From Sulfurimonas sp. (GTDB lineage: Bacteria; Campylobacterota; Campylobacteria; Campylobacterales; Sulfurimonadaceae): a DNA stretch of 22,821 nucleotides. The number at the start of each line of letters is the position of its first letter. Position 1 is the stretch's first letter. Position numbers and translations under genes: made by a program. The stretch spans positions 1 to 22,821 of the forward strand of contig JALSKR010000020.1 of assembly GCA_026988735.1 (NCBI GenBank), in the 5' to 3' direction. The notes under the pieces were generated by a model. It ran no database searches. It was given only the letters and a program-made list of their open reading frames with translations, and was not told the DNA's origin. Shown piece after piece: positions 1 to 8,729 of this stretch.

Positions 1-35
1 ATGCATTACATGTATGCATCAAATCAGGCAGTTAC

Positions 36-44
36 TGCTATAAT
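36..44 (+). promoter_or_regulatory. Extended -10 promoter upstream of the TPR gene
   Basis: TGC followed by a perfect TATAAT (39-44) lies about 150 bases before the TPR gene. A second TATAAT sits at 63-68. The 120 bases after it are very A/T-rich and contain no other recognisable element. No -35 box is visible, as is usual for Campylobacterota housekeeping promoters. The implied leader is long (about 140 or 115 bases). Confidence 0.45.
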
Positions 45-190
45 ACTCTTTAAAGTATAAGCTATAATAATATTATTTTTTTAAAAAAATATTTTTATAT
101 TAAAAAGAATGCTATTGTTTGAGATATCAAATCATTGGTACTTTTTTTGCTTATTACACACAAAAGATGCAATATTTAACAGGGTAGTCA

Positions 191-2530
191 ATGGCTGATG
201 CACAAGAAGACATAATAATCATAGAAGACAGTGATGCAGTATTGCATTCGCATGAGCAAACTGACGAATTCCCTGATGCAAATGACGAAGAATCCAAACA
301 GAAAAAAATCATTCTTTTTGGAGGTATTGCTGTTATTGTTGTATTACTTATTGTTGTTACAGCCCTCTTGCTGATAAAAAAATCCTCCGCTAAAAAAGTT
401 GACAATATCAGTCTTTTAGAAAATAAACTTCAAGAATCAAAAGCACCCGTTATACAACAAAGTAAACTTGAAAATATGATTGCCAAAGCAAATTATCTTT
501 ATGCAACAGGCGCAAAAGAAAAAGCTTTGGCTCTTTATGAAAATATTGCCTACTATTCTCAAGCTATATCACAATACAATCTTGGTGTTGCCCAAATGAA
601 AAACAAGCAGTATGCACTGGCGTTGAAAACATTTCAAAGTGCAATTCTCAATGATGAAAAAAGATGTGTAAGCGCTATAAATGCGGCAGTGTGCTCATTA
701 CATGTAAAGGATGAGGCTAGTTTTAAATACTACCTTGACCTGGCGTATGCCTATTTGCCATATGAGATTAACTCACCTTTGTACTCATATTATTATACCC
801 TTATAAGCTACTATAACAAAAACTATCTTGGTGCTTTAAATGCTCTCAAAAACACAGATCATCCTGCATATCCGGTTGTACAAAATCATTTAAGTGCAAA
901 AATCAATGCTTTGTATAACAACAACTATGATGCGATTGATGCTTTGGAAAAAATAAATGAAGAGGTAGATGATTTCAGTCTAGCCCTGCTGTATGCACGG
1001 ATAGGTGACTTTAATCTTGCAATTGACCATCTCAATACAGCTATCACAAAAAACAAACAGCCACTCAGAGCAAAATTGGCACGCAGTTATATAAACCTTA
1101 AAGCCGGACATACGAAAAAAGCGGCATCACAACTCAAAAAAGTCACAGATGAATATCCACAAGAAGTTTATAAGATTTATCCTATCAGTGTCAAACTCAA
1201 AGATGCTTTATTTGATCCCCAAAAAGCCCAGACCCTCTACAGGAAAAAAATTCAGGACTCAAAATTTCTTAATTTTCAGAAAATCTTTTATTTTTCACCC
1301 TATAAAATCTTTAATGCAAATCAAACAATCAGTTACATCAGAAAAGGAAATGCAAATATATATATTGACAATATTCAATCTGCACAGGAATATCTCAAAA
1401 AAAGCTATTCTGCATCAAATGTTGATATAGGAATAACAAAAGCCATTAAAAAGGCTCTTTCTTTAAAAATCCGAGAGGCAAACCAGGATTTGCAAAAACT
1501 TGTCAAGATCCAGCCCAAGCACTCAATTTTACATTACAATTTAGCACTGACCTATGCACAAATGGGAGATATGCTCCAGGCAAACAAACATTTTTTACGT
1601 TCCTATCACTTAGATGCCAAAAACTATCTTTCCGGTGTTTATGCTGTAATGACCAGTAAACTGATAAATAAAGATTACACAAAACTGGAATCTATTTTAA
1701 AAGATTCCCTCTCCAGCGAAAACAGCAGTGAAGAGATTGATTTGTACAATACTCTTTTACATATCAATGACAATGACTATCTCTCAGCAATTGAATGGCT
1801 TGACAAAAACTACAAGCAAAGACCTTTGTACCTTATGCTCAAGGTACTTATTGGAATGAAAACAAAAAATTTCGACAGAGCAAAATCTGCTGCATCAAAA
1901 CTCACAGTTATCTTTCCTCACGATATTCTGCCGCATATGATCTATATAGACACACATTTCAGTAACTATACCATACCAAAATACGCAGAAGAGGTCTTGA
2001 AATATTTAAACAAACAGCAATTCACCTATACTGACTTATATTATGGTCCCTTTATTACGAGATACACATATATACAGGAACATTTAATTACCGGAAGACT
2101 CTACTATCTGCAAGAGCAGCTAAAATATGTTTTACAGACAAAAGATACTGACATACAGGACATAGAAAGTGCCTTGGCTTTGACACTCCTGTATAATAAA
2201 AATTTTGAAGAAGCCTATACCCACTACAACCATTTAATTGACGAGTTAAAAATACAGGATGCCTATACACTCTATTTGGGAGCGGTTGCATCAACAGCGG
2301 CAAAACATCATGCCAACGCAATAGCATTGCTTGAGTTGTCTAAAATGAAAAATGAAAATTTTTATGAAGCCAGATATGCACTTGCCCTTTTGTATATGGA
2401 AATCAAGAACAATGAAGGAGCAGCCATTCAACTGCAAAAAATAGATAATGACAGTTTTGAATCAGAATATTTTGAATTCAATATTGACACAGACAAACTC
2501 CTGTTTATGAAAGAGCATCCCAATGGATGA
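191..2530 (+). CDS. Single-pass membrane TPR-repeat protein, possibly PflB-like
   Basis: The 779-residue product has a short acidic N-terminus (about residues 1-37), one strong hydrophobic helix at about 40-62 ending in KK, and then a long helical domain with tetratricopeptide-type repeats. The clearest repeats are at about 127-158 (YNLGVAQMKNKQYALALKTF) and 446-479 (HYNLALTYAQMGDMLQANKH). The topology suggests a cytoplasmic tail and a large periplasmic TPR scaffold for protein-protein contacts. ATG at 191 follows AGGG at 181-184. Size and topology resemble the Campylobacterota flagellar-motor scaffold PflB, but that identity is inference from architecture; other TPR membrane proteins would look alike. 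It converges on the psd-like gene with 11 bases between stops and no visible terminator. One TTACATGTAA lies at 698-707. Confidence 0.85.
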   Translation: MADAQEDIIIIEDSDAVLHSHEQTDEFPDANDEESKQKKIILFGGIAVIVVLLIVVTALLLIKKSSAKKVDNISLLENKLQESKAPVIQQSKLENMIAKANYLYATGAKEKALALYENIAYYSQAISQYNLGVAQMKNKQYALALKTFQSAILNDEKRCVSAINAAVCSLHVKDEASFKYYLDLAYAYLPYEINSPLYSYYYTLISYYNKNYLGALNALKNTDHPAYPVVQNHLSAKINALYNNNYDAIDALEKINEEVDDFSLALLYARIGDFNLAIDHLNTAITKNKQPLRAKLARSYINLKAGHTKKAASQLKKVTDEYPQEVYKIYPISVKLKDALFDPQKAQTLYRKKIQDSKFLNFQKIFYFSPYKIFNANQTISYIRKGNANIYIDNIQSAQEYLKKSYSASNVDIGITKAIKKALSLKIREANQDLQKLVKIQPKHSILHYNLALTYAQMGDMLQANKHFLRSYHLDAKNYLSGVYAVMTSKLINKDYTKLESILKDSLSSENSSEEIDLYNTLLHINDNDYLSAIEWLDKNYKQRPLYLMLKVLIGMKTKNFDRAKSAASKLTVIFPHDILPHMIYIDTHFSNYTIPKYAEEVLKYLNKQQFTYTDLYYGPFITRYTYIQEHLITGRLYYLQEQLKYVLQTKDTDIQDIESALALTLLYNKNFEEAYTHYNHLIDELKIQDAYTLYLGAVASTAAKHHANAIALLELSKMKNENFYEARYALALLYMEIKNNEGAAIQLQKIDNDSFESEYFEFNIDTDKLLFMKEHPNG

Positions 2531-2541
2531 TAAACTGTTTC

Positions 2542-3174
2542 CTAAGTAAAATAACCGATTAAAGAGTGAACTGCCTGGACTTCATTATTTGGTTTAATGT
2601 CAAGTCTGAAATTTTTTGGAAGATAGAGTTCGGTAACACTGTTCGTTGCAAAACCGTATCTTGTACCTTTGTGTAAGGTTTCTTTACTGAAAATCTCTAT
2701 TGCAACAGGTGTAAAACTTTGCTTGAGTCTATGGAGAACTTTTATTTTATTGTTATGGGTATCAGCAAACAAAAGCTCTGCACGTTCATTTAAATCATGA
2801 AAGAGTTTCGATTTTTTTGACGTTCTTGCCCCTCTTGCTATTTTTACACTCTCAAGATGTCCGCTTAAAGGAACCCGTAATACACCGACATTTCTGTAAT
2901 CTGATTCAATAACTACTTTATAGGCATACTCATCGCTTTCAAGTTCATCTATAGATTTTACAACACCGTCAACAGGAGAAGTTACGGCTTTGTCATCTAA
3001 AAATGCAAGCTCTCTTTCAGGATTTCTGAAACTGTAGACAAAGAACAGGGCTGATACAAAAGCAAAAAGTGACAGAAATTCTAAATCCAATACCAAAAAA
3101 ACAAGGGCAGCAAACAAGGCATAACCAATATACTTATACCCGTTTTTACTTACAATAAAAAGATTATTTTTCAT
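2542..3174 (-). CDS. Phosphatidylserine decarboxylase-related membrane protein (degenerate active site)
   Basis: A 210-residue protein of the short, archaetidylserine-decarboxylase-like branch of the Psd family. Two adjacent N-terminal hydrophobic helices (about 13-47) are followed by the family signature FRNPERE (49-55), SPVDG (66-70), and a segment NVGVLRVPLSG (95-105) that aligns with the usual NVHVNRAPVSG. The canonical His of that segment is Gly97. At the self-cleavage site, usually Gly-Ser before a V/L-x-LP stretch, it has Asn178-Ser179. It may therefore be processed poorly or have lost decarboxylase activity. It is last in cheY-prmA-ftsH-psd-like and overlaps ftsH by 11 bases. An upstream in-frame GTG at 3189 exists, but ATG at 3174 is preferred (GGA about 9 bases upstream). 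Family assignment is firm; activity is uncertain. Confidence 0.8.
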   Translation of the reverse strand: MKNNLFIVSKNGYKYIGYALFAALVFLVLDLEFLSLFAFVSALFFVYSFRNPERELAFLDDKAVTSPVDGVVKSIDELESDEYAYKVVIESDYRNVGVLRVPLSGHLESVKIARGARTSKKSKLFHDLNERAELLFADTHNNKIKVLHRLKQSFTPVAIEIFSKETLHKGTRYGFATNSVTELYLPKNFRLDIKPNNEVQAVHSLIGYFT

Positions 3175-5140
3175 CACTTTTTCCGTCACTGTTTTCAGTG
3201 TCTGTCATGGTAGCATCTGCTTTTAATTCTTCTTCGATACTCTCACTGTTTTCTACAACTTTAGACTCTATGCCATTTTCTTTTTCAAAATTTATAATAA
3301 TTTCTCGAACTTCATCACCCGTAATATTTTCTTTTTTATAGAGTAATGCAACCATAGCTTCAATTGCACCACGATATTCTTCTAAACGATTGACAACAGC
3401 TTTATAATGTTCGTCTAATGACTTTTTGATGTATTCATCCATCTCTTCAGCCATTCTTTCACTGTATTCACGTGTTGCCTGTTGTGGACCACCCAAAAAT
3501 GACTGGCGGGATTTTTCAAGAACCATCAGTCCTGCAATTTCACTCATTCCATATGTCTGTACCATAGATTTTATAATATCAGTTGCCCGTTCTAAATCAT
3601 TTCCGGCACCTGTAGAAATTTCACCTATAAACACCTCTTCAGCAGCACGTCCACCGAGTAAAGTATCTACTTCCGCCCACAACTCATGCATCTGCATCAT
3701 ATATTTGTTTTCTTCAGGTTTGTTCAGTGTATAACCAAGTGCTGCCAATCCACGAGGGACAATGGAAACCTTGGAAACTTTTTTGGCACCATATGTTGTC
3801 TCAGCCAAGAGAGCATGTCCACTTTCATGGTAGGCAACAATTTTTTTCTCTTTAGGATTGATACGACGGGATTTTTTAGCAAGTCCTGCCAAGGCACGCT
3901 CAACTGCCTCATACATATCTTTTTGCTTCACTGTTTTTTGACTTTTTCTTCCTGCAAGCAGTGCTGCTTCATTAACAATATTTGCCAAATCCGCACCGGC
4001 AAGTCCTGCTGTCAGGCGCGCCAACTCTTCCAAGTCTACATCTTTGTCTATTTTTACATTCTTTACATGTACTTTTAGAATCTTGACACGACCTTCAAAG
4101 TCAGGTTTGTCCACAAGTACCTGTCTGTCAAAACGTCCGGGACGCAACAGTGCCTGGTCAAGAATCTCCGGTCTGTTTGTCGCTGCAAGAATAATAACAG
4201 GAGTATCTGTACCGAAACCGTCCATCTCTGCCAGGAGTTGATTGAGCGTCTGTTCTCTCTCGTCATTTCCGCCCATTACACCACCGGCTGCACGGCTTTT
4301 ACCAATAGCATCAATCTCATCTATAAATATAATACTCGGTGCATCTTTTTTTGCCTGTTCAAACAAATCTCTTACACGCGCTGCACCCACACCGACAAAC
4401 ATCTCTATAAAGCTCGAACCGCTTACTGAGAAAAACGGAACTTCCGCTTCTCCTGCAACGGCTTTTGCCAAGAGTGTTTTCCCGGTACCGGGACTACCTA
4501 CAAGCAAAACACCTTTAGGAATTTTTGCACCGATTTCAACATAACGTCCAGGATATTTTAAAAAATCTACAATCTCCTGTACCTCTTCCTTTGCTTCTTC
4601 GACACCGGCCACATCATCAAATTTTGTATCCGGTTTTTCTGAGTTGATCAACTTTTTGGAGTTGCCCATTCCAAGTAATCCCCCACCCATACTTTTTTGC
4701 ATACGACCCGCAAAAAACATCCAGATGGCAATAATGATCAAAAACGGAAACAGCCAACCGAACATCTCGGTAAACCAGTTTGTTTCACTGAAACCTGTAT
4801 AGTCAATTTTTTCTTTGTCTAAAAGCTTTATAAGTTCATTATCACCCTTAACAACTCTTGTTGTATATATCTTTGAGCCATCAGTTGAAATAGCTCTGAT
4901 ATATGTCTGTCCTATTTCAACTTTTTTGACTGCTTTGGATTTTACCAGCGATTTGAGCTCTGAATAGTCAACCGGCTTAATTCTTGTTGTTGATGTTCCC
5001 ATTACTGGACTGTTACCGGCACCTTCGCCAACCATTACTTTAAACAACAAAATCACTACAACTGAAAATATTGCAAATGTTATCAGTGGATTTTGATTAA
5101 AAAAGTTATTATTATTGTTCTTGTTTCCGTTATCTGCCAT
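3164..5140 (-). CDS. ftsH: ATP-dependent zinc metalloprotease FtsH
   Basis: FtsH is a membrane-anchored hexameric AAA+ protease that degrades misfolded membrane proteins and regulatory substrates. The 658 residues show an Asn-rich N-terminus, TM1 (about 18-37), a periplasmic region, TM2 (about 128-144), Walker A GSPGTGKT (215-222), Walker B IIFIDEID (270-277), an SRH region with RPGRFDR (334-340), and the zinc-binding HESGH (438-442). ATG at 5140 lies 2 bases after the prmA stop. An in-frame extension to 5179 inside prmA is less likely, because MADNG is a normal FtsH beginning. The C-terminal tail is rich in Glu and Asp. TTACATGTAC sits at 4063-4072. The cheY-prmA-ftsH order is shared with Helicobacter and Campylobacter. 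Confidence 0.98.
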   Translation of the reverse strand: MADNGNKNNNNNFFNQNPLITFAIFSVVVILLFKVMVGEGAGNSPVMGTSTTRIKPVDYSELKSLVKSKAVKKVEIGQTYIRAISTDGSKIYTTRVVKGDNELIKLLDKEKIDYTGFSETNWFTEMFGWLFPFLIIIAIWMFFAGRMQKSMGGGLLGMGNSKKLINSEKPDTKFDDVAGVEEAKEEVQEIVDFLKYPGRYVEIGAKIPKGVLLVGSPGTGKTLLAKAVAGEAEVPFFSVSGSSFIEMFVGVGAARVRDLFEQAKKDAPSIIFIDEIDAIGKSRAAGGVMGGNDEREQTLNQLLAEMDGFGTDTPVIILAATNRPEILDQALLRPGRFDRQVLVDKPDFEGRVKILKVHVKNVKIDKDVDLEELARLTAGLAGADLANIVNEAALLAGRKSQKTVKQKDMYEAVERALAGLAKKSRRINPKEKKIVAYHESGHALLAETTYGAKKVSKVSIVPRGLAALGYTLNKPEENKYMMQMHELWAEVDTLLGGRAAEEVFIGEISTGAGNDLERATDIIKSMVQTYGMSEIAGLMVLEKSRQSFLGGPQQATREYSERMAEEMDEYIKKSLDEHYKAVVNRLEEYRGAIEAMVALLYKKENITGDEVREIIINFEKENGIESKVVENSESIEEELKADATMTDTENSDGKSDEK

Positions 5141-5142
5141 TT

Positions 5143-5976
5143 TTATTTTTTCTCTCTTTTTAAAACTAATGTAACCCATTCATCCTGGGCTATTCTTTGT
5201 GCTATTTTACAATCTTTATAAGCATTAAGAACTTTTTCTTCATACTTATCCAGTATACCAGATAAAATTAAGATTCCGTCCTCTGCCATTACTTTTTTTA
5301 AATCATTTGCGATAAATGTCAACACATCTGCAACTATATTTGCCACGACTATAGTATACTTTTCATCCAAATTTGAAGCAGACCCTTCCCAGATAGAGTG
5401 AAACTCCAAATTATTCAATTTTGCATTTTTTATAGAATTTTCAACCGATACAGGGTCCGTGTCACAAGCATCCACGACAGCTCCGAGCTTCATAGCTGCA
5501 ATACCCAGTATACCACTGCCACAACCAACATCTAAAACTCTGTCATCTTTTTTTACATATTGAGAAATTGCGCGGAGAGAAGAGGCGGTTGTCGGATGAT
5601 GTCCTGTACCAAAAGCAAGCGCCGGATCTATTACTATGTTTATCAGGTTTGGATGATTGTCACTCCATGTAGGATGGATGTAAAATTTATCTATAACAAG
5701 GGGCTCTATACTGTTTTTATAAGATTCTACCCAGTCATTGTTTTGCAGTTTTTTTTGTGTACACTCTACTTCTACAGATTTACCGAGTGCTTTTTGCAAA
5801 GCTTCCGCAAACTGCTCAAGCCCCCACATTATAGTGTCAAGCTCTTCTTCACTTCTTATAATGAACCCGTTGTCTGTCTCTTCAAAACCAATCGGCAGGG
5901 TATCTGCCAAAAAATCTGCAAAGAGTTCATGATGTGAAGAGACTTTCACTACTAATTCGTAGTAATGCTCCTGCAT
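5143..5976 (-). CDS. prmA: Ribosomal protein L11 methyltransferase PrmA
   Basis: PrmA is a SAM-dependent enzyme that methylates amino groups of ribosomal protein L11. The 277-residue product has the PrmA signature DPALAFGTGHHPTT (117-130), SAM motif I VLDVGCGSGILGIA (147-160), an acidic end of strand 2 (CDTDP, 171-175) and the motif VVANIVADVL (210-219) that carries the substrate-side residues. Length is near the usual 280-300. The ATG overlaps the cheY stop by one base (TAATG), which indicates translational coupling. ftsH follows 2 bases after its stop. Confidence 0.97.
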   Translation of the reverse strand: MQEHYYELVVKVSSHHELFADFLADTLPIGFEETDNGFIIRSEEELDTIMWGLEQFAEALQKALGKSVEVECTQKKLQNNDWVESYKNSIEPLVIDKFYIHPTWSDNHPNLINIVIDPALAFGTGHHPTTASSLRAISQYVKKDDRVLDVGCGSGILGIAAMKLGAVVDACDTDPVSVENSIKNAKLNNLEFHSIWEGSASNLDEKYTIVVANIVADVLTFIANDLKKVMAEDGILILSGILDKYEEKVLNAYKDCKIAQRIAQDEWVTLVLKREKK

Positions 5977-6350
5977 TACTCAGATACACCCATCACTGCA
6001 CCAAGTTTTTCTTTTAAAACCTGAGGTGTAAACGGTTTTACGATATAGTTGTTCACTCCGGCTTTAAGTGCTGTAATAACCTCTGCTTTTCCGCCTTCGG
6101 TCGTAACCATAATGATAGGAGTATCTTTAAAGCGTTCATCCGCACGAACTTTTTTGACAAGCTCAAGCCCGTTCATCTCAGGCATATTCCAGTCAGTTAT
6201 AAGCATATCTATATCTGGATTAGCATCCATTTGTGCCCAACCTTCAACGCCATCAGCACCCTCAAGTACATCTTTATAACCAAGTCGAGCCAATGTATTT
6301 TTTATAATACGACGCATTGTAGAACTATCATCAACAACAAGTAATTTCAA
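5976..6350 (-). CDS. cheY: Chemotaxis response regulator CheY
   Basis: A stand-alone receiver domain of 124 residues with no output domain. All CheY landmarks are present: Asp7/Asp8, phospho-acceptor Asp53 in ITDWNMP, Thr83, Tyr102 and Lys105 in VKPF. When phosphorylated by CheA it is expected to bind the flagellar switch. The start codon is TTG, supported by AAAGGA about 7 bases upstream; no in-frame ATG fits. It is first in the operon cheY-prmA-ftsH-psd-like. A possible -10 (TATAAA, minus strand 6386-6381) lies in the 69-base gap after hisA. Orthology to Helicobacter CheY1 is supported by the neighbours. Confidence 0.95.
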   Translation of the reverse strand: MKLLVVDDSSTMRRIIKNTLARLGYKDVLEGADGVEGWAQMDANPDIDMLITDWNMPEMNGLELVKKVRADERFKDTPIIMVTTEGGKAEVITALKAGVNNYIVKPFTPQVLKEKLGAVMGVSE

Positions 6351-6391
6351 TTGAAATCCTTTACATAATATTTTGCATAATTTATATCTAA

Positions 6392-6422
6392 TAATAGCAA
6401 AATTCTGTTTGTTTTGCTATTA
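6392..6422 (-). terminator. Hairpin at the hisA stop, possible terminator
   Basis: A perfect 11-bp inverted repeat (taatagcaaaa / ttttgctatta) with a 9-base loop. It includes the hisA stop codon and lies between hisA and cheY. No long U tract follows, so it may act as a weak terminator or an mRNA 3' stabiliser for the hisH-hisA transcript. Confidence 0.45.
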
Positions 6423-7130
6423 ATTTACCAATTTAAACATTTTGGCTAAATCCAGCCTGCCCTCATAATAAGCTTTTCCTATGATAACACCATCCACTTC
6501 ACCTGTGGCTGTCAGAGCTTTTATGTCATCTTCGTCTTTCACACCGCCGCTTGCAATTGTACTTATTCCACTTGCTCTGGCAATATCAAGTGTAAAATCC
6601 ACATTAATACCGCTGAGTGTACCGTCTTTCCCGACATCTGTGCATATAATCGCCTCTACACCGGCATTTGCAAACTCTCTTGCCAGGTCAGTAGCGAGCA
6701 TCGTACTCACTTCACCCCAACCCTCAACTGCCACATAACCGTCTATTGCGTCAATGCCCACAGCAATAGGATATTTTGCAGCCATATCTCTCACAAACTG
6801 TGGATCTTTGACAGCAATAGAGCCTAAAATAATCCTGTCTATGCCGATGTCAAGCATCTTTTGAATCGTCTCTTCATCACGAATACCACCGCCGAGTTCA
6901 AGTTTTACATTGGAATTTTTACGAATCTTGATGATCTGTTCAAGGTTTTTAGGTTCTCCTGCAAATGCACCGTTCAAATCCACCAAATGCACCCACTCAG
7001 CACCCATCTCTTCAAATTTTTTCACCAATTCATAAGGCTCGTTTGAGTAGATTTTTGCACTCTCCATCAAACCTTTTGTCAAACGAACTGCTTTTCCATC
7101 TTTTAAATCTATTGCCGGGTAGAGTGTCAT
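6420..7130 (-). CDS. hisA: Phosphoribosylformimino-AICAR ribotide isomerase HisA
   Basis: HisA catalyses the Amadori isomerisation of ProFAR to PRFAR in histidine synthesis. The 236-residue (beta/alpha)8 barrel has catalytic Asp8 in PAIDLKDG and Asp127 in GIDA, phosphate-binding LGGGIRDEE (79-87) and ASGGV (193-197), and the conserved [11 protein letters not shown] (164-174). ATG at 7130 follows AAGGAAA about 9 bases upstream. It lies 14 bases after hisH in a (PDC protein)-hisH-hisA operon; hisF is not in the window. Confidence 0.97.
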   Translation of the reverse strand: MTLYPAIDLKDGKAVRLTKGLMESAKIYSNEPYELVKKFEEMGAEWVHLVDLNGAFAGEPKNLEQIIKIRKNSNVKLELGGGIRDEETIQKMLDIGIDRIILGSIAVKDPQFVRDMAAKYPIAVGIDAIDGYVAVEGWGEVSTMLATDLAREFANAGVEAIICTDVGKDGTLSGINVDFTLDIARASGISTIASGGVKDEDDIKALTATGEVDGVIIGKAYYEGRLDLAKMFKLVN

Positions 7131-7144
7131 CTATCTATTTTCCT

Positions 7145-7756
7145 TTATATTTTTATAAAATTTTGTAAAATCTGTAAACCGTTTTTATGGCTTTTTTCTG
7201 GGTGTGGCTGAATACCAATGATATTGTCATGGGCAACTGCCGATGTAAATTTATATCCATAGTATGTTTCACCAATGCTGTCACTTTCATCTTTACATGT
7301 AACATGATATGTATGCACAAAATAAAGATAATGTTCATCATCAAGCCCTTCAAACAAAGGATGCTTTTTTGTAAACATTCTGTTCCAACCCATATGTGGA
7401 ACTTTTAGCGGCTCTTCAAATTTTTGAGCATCAAACTTGACTACATTGCCTTTTATAAGTCTCAAGCCCTCATGATTCCCAAACTCTTGTGAACTTTCAA
7501 ACAACAATTGCATCCCAAGACATATGCCCAGCATCGGCTTACCGCTTTGTGCAAACTCTTGAATTGCTTCCACCATACCTCTTTCTTTTAAATGCTCCAT
7601 CGCATCACCAAATGCCCCTACTCCTGGCAGAATAAGCTTATCATACTCTTGAAATTTTTCAGGATTGTTTTCTACTACTGTATCTTGTCCTAGCTTGGCA
7701 AAGGCATTTTTTACACTTGCCAAATTTCCCATATTGTAGTCAATTATTGCAATCAT
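7145..7756 (-). CDS. hisH: Imidazole glycerol phosphate synthase glutaminase subunit HisH
   Basis: HisH is a class I glutamine amidotransferase that supplies ammonia to HisF for imidazole glycerol phosphate and AICAR formation. The 203 residues include GVGAFGDAM (45-53), nucleophile Cys79 in GICLGMQLL, and His185/Glu187 of the triad in QPHPEKSH. The ATG shares one base with the upstream stop (TAATG), coupling it to the PDC-domain gene. A TTACATGTAA copy at 7293-7302 is read as Val-Thr-Cys-Lys. A HisH paralogue for glycan synthesis is possible in this phylum, but hisA next door favours histidine synthesis. Confidence 0.96.
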   Translation of the reverse strand: MIAIIDYNMGNLASVKNAFAKLGQDTVVENNPEKFQEYDKLILPGVGAFGDAMEHLKERGMVEAIQEFAQSGKPMLGICLGMQLLFESSQEFGNHEGLRLIKGNVVKFDAQKFEEPLKVPHMGWNRMFTKKHPLFEGLDDEHYLYFVHTYHVTCKDESDSIGETYYGYKFTSAVAHDNIIGIQPHPEKSHKNGLQILQNFIKI

Positions 7757-8661
7757 TATTCATCAATTCTTAATTTTGTAAATTTAATATATACCGCTAA
7801 AGAAACAATCAATATACCGACACCAGCCACAATATACATTGCATACAGCAACTTATTTGGATCTGTAATAGCAAACTTAAATACCAACATCAATGCTTCA
7901 ATAGACAAGGCAATAATAATAGAACCTAAAAAGCGAACCATGGTTTTATGTGGTCCGGATATATCATGTTCTTTATAGCGTCCTAAAATCTCCTCTTCTA
8001 TCAGCGTTTTAGAAAGATCAAAAATTGCCAAGGAGAGTGTAAGCAAAATTGTTGCCTCAAAAACATCTTTAATCTGAAAATGTCTTATAGAAATTCCATA
8101 TTCAAAAAAACTCTCTACACCCTTTACAAACAGTAATAAAGCAATCGCTACAAGTGCTAATGCAAAACCACCATAAACTAATTTAAAGAACTCAGCAAAA
8201 AAAGTATCCATTTTATTAAGGTGTGCAATTTTGAGGACTTCTTCAAGCGGCATATCAAGACATGCCACATACTTGAGTGAACCGTTTTCATCATATATAG
8301 GTGCCGATGCTGTTACAGTCAATTCACCTGTAATCAGCGAAGGATATGGATCGGTAATCGTACATCTGCCTTCTCTGACTGCACGATAATAATACGCACG
8401 GTCAGCACGAATCTTTCCTATATCATCATCTATCTGATCATCTTTTGTAAAAGTCGGACTTACCTGTACACCCTTGTGGTCAAGAAGATAGACTCCCTCA
8501 CAGTTTTCAAGATCTGCTTTAATTTTTAACAGTCTCGGCATAATCATATCTTCACTCAAAGAAGGAAGCCTATTGGGAATATTTTTAGAAAAAAGATAGC
8601 AAAAATACGCTCTGGCCTTTGTTCTACCTTCGGCAAAATGTTGAATATCTATAGGAACCAT
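7756..8661 (-). CDS. PDC/Cache sensor-domain protein with four C-terminal membrane helices
   Basis: A protein of 301 residues. The N-terminal half (to about 160) resembles a single PDC/Cache ligand-binding domain: AYYYRAVREGRC, then ITDPYPSLITGELTVTASAP, then YDENGSLKYVACLDMPL. The C-terminal half has four hydrophobic helices (about 163-183, 200-220, 244-266 and 274-294). There is no HAMP, methyl-accepting, kinase, GGDEF or HD domain, and no membrane helix or signal peptide before the PDC region, which is unusual. The ligand is unknown. ATG at 8661 is preferred over GTG at 8670 because AAGGAG sits 8 bases before the ATG and touches the GTG. It is first in the operon with hisH and hisA and divergent from waaC. 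Confidence 0.85.
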   Translation of the reverse strand: MVPIDIQHFAEGRTKARAYFCYLFSKNIPNRLPSLSEDMIMPRLLKIKADLENCEGVYLLDHKGVQVSPTFTKDDQIDDDIGKIRADRAYYYRAVREGRCTITDPYPSLITGELTVTASAPIYDENGSLKYVACLDMPLEEVLKIAHLNKMDTFFAEFFKLVYGGFALALVAIALLLFVKGVESFFEYGISIRHFQIKDVFEATILLTLSLAIFDLSKTLIEEEILGRYKEHDISGPHKTMVRFLGSIIIALSIEALMLVFKFAITDPNKLLYAMYIVAGVGILIVSLAVYIKFTKLRIDE

Positions 8662-8689
8662 ACAAGTCACTCCTTCTTAATTTATTTGA

Positions 8690-8698
8690 ATTATATCA
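8690..8698 (-). promoter_or_regulatory. Extended -10 promoter of the PDC-hisH-hisA operon
   Basis: Reading the minus strand, TGA-TATAAT lies about 29 bases before the ATG at 8661. A start near 8683 would give a leader of about 22 bases carrying the AAGGAG site. It is back to back with the waaC -10 at 8714-8722. Confidence 0.6.
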
Positions 8699-8713
8699 AA
8701 GATTTACTATTAT

Positions 8714-8722
8714 TGGTATAAT
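8714..8722 (+). promoter_or_regulatory. Extended -10 promoter of waaC-htrB
   Basis: TGG-TATAAT. The last two bases of the -10 hexamer coincide with the first ATG of the waaC reading frame (8721), so a transcript from here would begin close to the second ATG at 8730 and be essentially leaderless. Confidence 0.6.
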
Positions 8723-8729
8723 GTCATTG

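Noticed and set aside
2542..3189. Longer psd-like start at GTG 3189
   Set aside because: It adds five residues of overlap with ftsH; ATG at 3174 has better spacing from GGA and begins like other family members.
3426..4544. Several plus-strand open frames opposite ftsH
   Set aside because: They are antisense shadows of a strongly conserved gene and have no promoter or recognisable domain.
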